Assembly: GCA_030141605.1 (NCBI GenBank)
Contig: JAQGDQ010000018.1
Coordinates: 970,501-1,034,500, forward strand
DNA: 64,000 nucleotides
Reading direction: 5' to 3'
From: Tubiluchus corallicola
Lineage: Eukaryota > Priapulida > Priapulimorpha > Priapulimorphida > Tubiluchidae
The position numbers were made by a program, and so were the translations under genes. Positions 59,701 through 64,000 of this stretch are shown in pieces. The notes below the pieces were generated by a model that was given only the letters and a program-made list of their open reading frames with translations, was not told the origin of the DNA and ran no database searches. Positions within the stretch are counted from its first letter, which is position 1; each line of letters begins with the position of its first letter.

Positions 59701-62700
59701 ATGGCTCTGCACTGCTTAATTACCATAGCCAAGCATTCCGTGCCCATTCAACTGTTTGCCTCATCTGAATTTTAGCTTCTTCTATAGTTATTCCAACATT
59801 ATACTAAATCGGATACCCCCAACAGGCTATTCTAATGTAATAATATATAGACATACTGCAATTAATTAATTAAATTAAAATCCCAATATTTCTTAATAGT
59901 TATTTCAAAATACAAGTACATTTTTTAACAGCAGAGTCAAATAAACACTAATATCTGCGTTTATTGCGTCTTCGCAACAATGAAATACAAATTCCATCTC
60001 AGTATACCATCGCGAACCAAAGCTTTTTATTTTGTTTCAGGTTTACTGAAAGCGTTATCCATTTGCATACCAAAGTTTTTAGAGGTTATTCGTGAGGATG
60101 AAGATAGGCTTGTTGTCATGGCAACATTAGAAACTATTGAGAGAATGCTCAAAAAGAGTGCACCAGCATTTACAGTTGATAGTAAATATGTGGACACCAT
60201 AACAAGTATGGTTAAGGACGTTTTACAATTAAAGGTAAGAATTTAGGTATTTACATATTAAAATACAATCTTATATTAAAGTCGCAGAGGCATAACAAAT
60301 GAGACAAGTGTAAATGCTATCACTGGCTACAACGGTCTGACAGTACAGTGGATGCCATTTATTAGACTCACGGTTAATAGAATTAATCGCTTAATTGACT
60401 CAGAAACATATGGTGTGGGCCACTCCTATTCACATAATTTACTTAATATCTTTGGTTTACGTACTTAAAAGAAGACATTTCTGTGTGATCACCAAACTTT
60501 TACCACTTTTATGTTATCTTTATTTTGCTTTTGTGCACTTTAATATACATATAAACAATTATATTAAGTTTCCTTTCGTTTGTAACAAGGTATGTTTATC
60601 AAGCACTAATACGCTATTGTTGCGGTTTTGCTTTGAATCTGTCACTGCTCGCTGCTGCAGTTAACCTCATTGCCCAAGAGCTTATGGAAGCTAAACTTTT
60701 AATCACATGTCTAGCGGTTTCCTTTTCCAGATCTTAGTGCTTTTCACAGAATGTTTAGTCAACTAACTGTTGCTGTTATGCTACTAATAAAAACCTAGCA
60801 GTCACCATACAATGTTACCACAAGAATAAAGTAGTACTTGAATTAACAGGCCCAATTGTTAGATAGTAAAATTGTAAAGTCATACTTATGAAAGTTAGTA
60901 TATAAAATATTCTTTCTTGCTTTCTTGATGTTCATGCCTTTATTTACACTGTACTGTTAATACATTTTGTGACATTGGTATTCTGTTTAGTAGTTGTTAC
61001 CACTTTGATAAGCTAAACTTTTGTATCTTGTAATAGCCAACTTCCACACAAGTATCTTTGGTAAACACACTTTTGCTGCCAGCAGGCATTGCACGTATGT
61101 ATTACTCCAGACACTGTACAAAGTCGAAATTAATACAATGGCATATGTAAAAAACCTTTTCAGTGTCTAAATAATCTGACTGTTGTAGGTGGCTTGTCAG
61201 TCTATTAGCAACGATGATGACGATGGAGATGACGATAATGATGAGCAAGCTGAATTTGACGGAATGTTGGTAGAATATGCAGGTGATATCATACCTGCCA
61301 TGGCTTCAGCAGTGGGCGGGGCAACATTTGCACCATACTTTGCCGGACTGCTGCAATTTCTTTTAGCAAAAACTGTAGGTATTCTTATTTTAGTTTAATA
61401 TCAAAATAGCATTGTTATTAATAGCATAGTATGCTTGACAGTATAATATACAAAATTATAAAGATTTTAAAATTTTATGATTGCTTTTTGTTTATACTGT
61501 TAATATTTTTTAGAGAAAGAACAAAACTGTCGCTGAGAAATCTTTTGCTGTGGGCACCCTTGCTGACACTGTGCTAGCTATGGATGTAGCGTGCAAACCA
61601 TTTGTGCAAGTACTATTACCTGTATTTAATAGTATGGTTTGGGAAGAACACCATGAAGTTAGGAGTAATGCGATATTTGGAATGGGTGTTTTGCTAGGTT
61701 GCGGCGGCGATGCCTCACTACCGTATCCTTTGTTTGATCCAGATTCAGATTTTAACTAAACATCATGTGATGTATCACAATATCAGTAGTCATTAAACAT
61801 GTTATGCCAGTAACAAAACGGAGAATCAGGAAAGGTGGAAACTGTCGAGAACATTTTTGAGTCAACAGATTTTGCCATAAACTACCTTAAGCTTTTGTCG
61901 AAGTGTGGTGCCAAATTGTGAACTGGTGATTGTGCATATAACGTATTGCTCCTTTTCTTTTTTTAGCATTTGGAAATGCACACATTGCCCAAAATATTTT
62001 TGCTAACTTGCAAAAGCCCAACCTATTCATTTATCCTTAGATAAAGAATGATGAAAAAACAATTTTCTTAACTTAATTATTTAGTCACTTTGCATCCTCA
62101 CTACAGACACTATATGGAGTATTTTTGAAGGAAAAGAATCCTCGAGCCATCGATAATATATGTGGTGCCTTGGCTAGGATGATTATGGCCTCTCCCACTA
62201 CTGTCCCGTTAAATGAAGTATGTTAAGCCAACTCCATTCATTGTGTTGCAAATCTTATATTTAAAAAGTTAGCTATACATATTTGGTTATATGCAAGCTA
62301 GGAATTGGGTTTAGCCTTGCAGCCTCAAATTATGCTTAATAGTTTTAAAAATTAAGTAAAATTTTTGCAAAAGTAAAAACTTGTGTAAAGGTAAATGTTA
62401 ATTTCAACATTAAGATGGTGTCGTGCTTATAATTATGATCTTAATGTCAAAATTAGTTAGAATCGCTCTAGTGTGAGCGATTTAACAATGGAATGATTAA
62501 TTTGGTTGGTCAGCTATAAAGGGAGAACTTTTGAACTACCTCAGCCCCTGGCAAATACTGTGGCTTGATTGTCTGAGATGTTTGCAATGTAAGCAAAGGG
62601 TCATTGGTTCAAATTCAGACTGCCTTCCATTTTTTCACATTTCCTGACTTTTAAGTTTGGCGTCAAAATTTAATTAATTGTGGCCTTCTATAACATAGTA

Positions 62701-63509
62701 CCAGCATGTAGTATTACAGTTGTACAACCAGAAGCAAATTTTATTTGCAATTAAAAACATAGAAGTGACACTTTATGTTTTGCGTTATATTTATTAACTT
62801 AATTCACACTTGAATTAGTTGAAGGTAACAAACAGAAACGTTAAGCAAAAAAAGAAAACATTTATTTATAATTCGAAATTTGTTTTGTATTGTGACTTCT
62901 TCACAAATTTGTTTATAGGTTATTGAACTATAGGGTATAGGGTACAGGTTATAGGTGGGAAGTTTCCCGCATTATGTGTAAACGACACCATTTGAAATAA
63001 CATAGAGGAATTAACAGCGGGAAACCTCGTGGTTTCTAAATAATTGATTGCGCAGTTTCTTGCTCTGATTATTCTTTATTCTTTGAGCGATTTCTTATAG
63101 AAACTGTGCAGTAAGAAACCAATCAGAAGTGGGCTTTGTTGATCAGGTGATAGATTATCAGCACCTCTCTCTCTCTCTCTCTCTCTCGCTCGCTCGCACG
63201 CACACACACACACTTCAGTCTGAGTCTTCTAGCACTTTCCCTTTGAGGGAAACTGCCCTATGTAAAAATGGGCCATAACTTTGAAATATTTGCAGTCATA
63301 ACTTTATTTACCTTTACATTTTATTTTTTGACAGGTGTTTCCATTCATGATTGAGTGCTTACCTCTTAAGGAAGATTTTGCAGAGAATAAGACAGTGCAT
63401 GAAAGTATTCTGACAGTTGCTTCTTTGGACAGCAACTCAGTGTTGCCTTATCTACCTAAGATTATTAGTGCTATAGCCCAGGGATTGGAAACAACTCAGC
63501 TCAATGAAG
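41758..63509 (+). CDS. IPO4: importin-4 (karyopherin beta family), 3' end outside the window
   Basis: Importin-4 is a HEAT-repeat nuclear import receptor that binds RanGTP and carries cargo such as histones and ribosomal proteins. Exons: 41758-41826, 44225-44311, 45166-45251, 45518-45559, 46672-46804, 47107-47243, 47693-47735, 48078-48245, 50375-50458, 50601-50732, (51269-51385 optional), 53234-53287, 53481-53590, 54567-54675, 54800-54938, 56274-56387, 56815-56931, 57291-57414, 58006-58117, 58243-58355, 58638-58715, 59403-59566, 60041-60234, 61189-61374, 61514-61722, 62085-62217, 63335-63509. Phases agree throughout, giving about 1037 residues without the optional exon (human 1081), so roughly 60 residues are missing. 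Diagnostic blocks are IRQYAAIILRRKF (importin N-terminal domain), VIDTLALHLPPDK, ALFALGQF, VDDPDLRRC, VENAYLEEKEDTCNALGEI, an acidic loop NDDDDGDDDNDEQAEFDGML, VRSNAIFGMGVL and NICGALARM. One intron has a GC donor, one is U12-type. Confidence 0.94.
42276..42386. mobile_element. 111-bp MITE in IPO4 intron 1
   Basis: The left end CTCATAAGTCGATTTGCCAG and the minus-strand right end CACTCATATCTCGGTTTGCC are inverted copies with small gaps, flanked by TA (42274-42275 and 42387-42388). The interior has TTCGGACAATCGG, in the style of pogo-type ends. Confidence 0.55.
43426..43500 (+). repeat. partial duplicate of the IPO4 exon 2 splice-acceptor region
   Basis: Sequence here (TTTTTATTTACAATTTTTAA, TTTGAT, then GGCTTGCAAAGAACTTCAGA) matches the end of IPO4 intron 1 and the start of exon 2 (about 44171-44245), 0.75 kb downstream, at roughly 80 percent by eye. 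The AG acceptor is lost here (TTTGG for TTTAGG), so it is probably not spliced. Confidence 0.7.
43509..44161. mobile_element. DNA transposon-like insertion between the two exon 2 flank copies
   Basis: The left end (GGCGTAGCAAGGTGAGGGGG, later CCCCGGGCA) and the minus-strand right end (GGCATAGTAAGTG, then GCGCCCGGGGGCA) are imperfect inverted relatives. No coding frame is present. Borders and class are uncertain. Confidence 0.4.
44477..44963. mobile_element. 487-bp MITE in IPO4 intron 2
   Basis: The left end CAGTGAAATTTCACTTATCG and the minus-strand right end CAGTACAACTTTTCACTTG, followed by GACGATG, are imperfect inverted repeats flanked by TA on both sides. These are Tc1-mariner/pogo-type ends. 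There is no coding frame. Confidence 0.6.
48246..50374 (+). other. IPO4 intron 8
   Basis: This is the 2.1-kb intron between two phase-0 exons. At about 49550-49675 it contains an ATCGTTATCGTAT-rich stretch ending TTAACATCACTAC, resembling a hAT-type end. Nothing else is recognised. Confidence 0.5.
50459..50600 (+). other. GC-AG intron in IPO4
   Basis: The donor is AAG then GCAAGT; the acceptor is GTGTTTTAG. Splicing joins VKVKKK to ALIKQKL, matching human VKSKALLKNRL. No frame-keeping GT donor is nearby. Confidence 0.85.
51269..51385 (+). other. possible cassette exon of IPO4 (39 codons)
   Basis: It is an open stretch of exactly 117 bases bounded by TTTTAG and GTAGGT, in phase 0 on both sides. 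The flanking exons already join seamlessly (SNPHYYAAQ to VIDTLALHLPP, as human TPKHFAVQ to VVDMLALHLPP), so this exon would add an insert (VVEHPIISIYPIACN... ending NQAQT) absent from the human protein. It may be alternative, lineage-specific or spurious. Confidence 0.4.
51851..52886. mobile_element. repeat with arms of an ATGGCACAGG minisatellite, intact copy
   Basis: The left arm (51851-52060) holds four to five units of about 41 bp, of form AAAAATGGCACAGGAAAAAT continuing to GGAAAAGTAGGT. The right arm (about 52795-52886) holds the inverse. The core shares with the copy at 1245-2118 the TACCTCTGCCAAGGAAGTTG block and the ATAGGCTTATAAGGTGACTT and GATAGATAGACACTATGTGG stretches. A 112-codon frame in the core (52137-52475, with IDFHETLEKTG) reads through the repeat and is not a gene by my reading. 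Confidence 0.8.
53697..53838 (+). repeat. 90-bp tandem duplication in IPO4 intron
   Basis: AACAATGAATTATGGCTTTA and the following 32 bases occur at 53697 and again at 53787 with one change. The linking ACAGATTACAGAAACTC-like segment recurs once more at about 54173-54197. Confidence 0.9.
55160..56037. mobile_element. CAGT-ended DNA transposon family, copy 3
   Basis: The 878-bp element starts CAGTAAATGCGTTTATTAG and ends AAGCGGCACCTACTG, flanked by TA (55158-55159 and 56038-56039). It lies in an IPO4 intron. Confidence 0.82.
60346..60800 (+). mobile_element. CAGT-ended DNA transposon family, copy 4, truncated
   Basis: It starts CAGTGGATGCCATTTATTAG after TA and follows the left half of the family to the CATGTCTAGCGGTTTCC region, then matching stops. 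There is an internal deletion near 60435. The right end is lost and the border is approximate. Confidence 0.7.
61723..62084 (+). other. U12-type (minor spliceosome) GT-AG intron in IPO4
   Basis: The donor GTATCCTTTG matches RTATCCTTY. TTTTCTTAACTT, nearly the full U12 branch consensus (TTTTCCTTAACY), stands about 13 bases before the acceptor TTTAG. Splicing gives DASLPHFASSLQTLYGVF, aligned with human EHFPKLLGLLFPLL. Confidence 0.9.
62218..63334 (+). other. IPO4 intron with tRNA-like SINE relic and microsatellite
   Basis: At about 62570-62630, TGGCTTGATTGTCTGAGAT and GGTTCAAATTCAGAC resemble Pol III A and B boxes about 35 bases apart; a tRNA-derived SINE head is the best reading. At 63164-63213 a (TC)n tract passes into CGCTCG and (CA)n. 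Short inverted pieces (GGGAAGTTTCCCGC and GCGGGAAACCTCG) flank about 65 bases near 62958-63034. Confidence 0.4.
63164..63213. repeat. (CT)n-(GCTC)n-(CA)n compound microsatellite
   Basis: About ten CT dinucleotides are followed by GCTCGCTCGCACG and six to seven CA dinucleotides. Confidence 0.95.
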
Positions 63510-64000
63510 GTATGTAATTTTTATATATCTGCACCATTTAGCTGCCTTGAGTTTAATATCATAAATTTACTTTCAATAAGTTCTTGTATGCGTTTTGTTC
63601 AAGATATCTCGTATGTGATTCTCCTCTTTTACAGAAATCCTGTGTGTATTTCTCTCCAGAAAATCGTTTAATATTTTTCACCGCCTAAATAAATCCTTGT
63701 ATACGACTGCCCCAAAAAGGACGTCCTCCTGTATTAATCTTCCAGAGAGACCATTACTCTTATTCATGTTATTTTTTGGGGGGTAGTAGGAAGTTTAGGT
63801 GTTCAGGTACTATGTGCATTCATCATTTTAAAATTTAGTGTCAAGGAAAAATAATACGTAAATCTGTCCCTTTGCAATTTGACTGGTGTTATATGTATCT
63901 GTTGTTATTTGTCTCAGGTAAGTCGGTTGAATTCAAAGGTAATCGTTATCTTTTGTGTTTTATTTTGAAGAATTATTTCTCAAGATACAATAGGACTCAA
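63510..64000 (+). other. start of the last visible IPO4 intron
   Basis: It follows a donor GTATGT in phase 1. No exon matching the IPO4 C terminus is seen before the window ends. Confidence 0.6.

Noticed and set aside
1-64000. CRISPR arrays, bacterial operons, rRNA genes and confident tRNA genes
   Set aside because: Looked for and not found. The intron-rich animal genes and AT-rich spacers make prokaryotic features irrelevant, and no cloverleaf could be supported by eye.

Overview
The window is nuclear DNA of an animal (metazoan). It is AT-rich, its genes are split by many spliceosomal introns, and five protein genes, all on the + strand, are recognisable. Four are clear orthologues of human genes. 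The phylum cannot be fixed from the sequence alone. The human-like intron-rich gene structures, retained minor-spliceosome (U12-type) introns and the transposon content fit a slowly evolving marine invertebrate; that is inference.

Layout: (1) 1-3552, non-coding and transposon-rich, probably including a 5' UTR intron of PAF1. (2) 3616-5166, PAF1, with a coding sequence in one uninterrupted exon. (3) 7688-23054, ERCC4/XPF, 19 exons coding for 891 residues, complete. (4) 23055-28092, non-coding, with a 755-bp terminal-inverted-repeat element carrying perfect 38-bp ends. (5) 28093-30733, TRAPPC2L, five exons, 137 residues, complete, with a U12-type intron. (6) 30734-38357, transposon-rich, including a broken non-LTR retrotransposon. 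(7) 38358-39332, a C2H2 zinc-finger gene with a single coding exon, followed by decayed partial duplicates of itself. (8) 41758 to beyond the right edge, IPO4 (importin-4), 26 certain exons plus one possible cassette exon; the last exon or exons lie outside the window. It also has a U12-type intron.

The genes are housekeeping and not functionally linked: transcription elongation (PAF1), DNA repair nuclease (XPF), vesicle tethering (TRAPPC2L), a putative transcription factor, and nuclear import (IPO4). There is no sign of an operon.

Non-coding DNA is dominated by short DNA transposons. One family has CAGT ends and TA target duplications, with four copies. Another element has arms built from an ATGGCACAGG minisatellite, with two copies, one nested in a pogo-like element. 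A third repeat family carries an RFX-like palindrome, with three copies. Exon boundaries were placed by matching translations to remembered human orthologues and checking splice consensus and reading phase. They are predictions and not transcript-supported.
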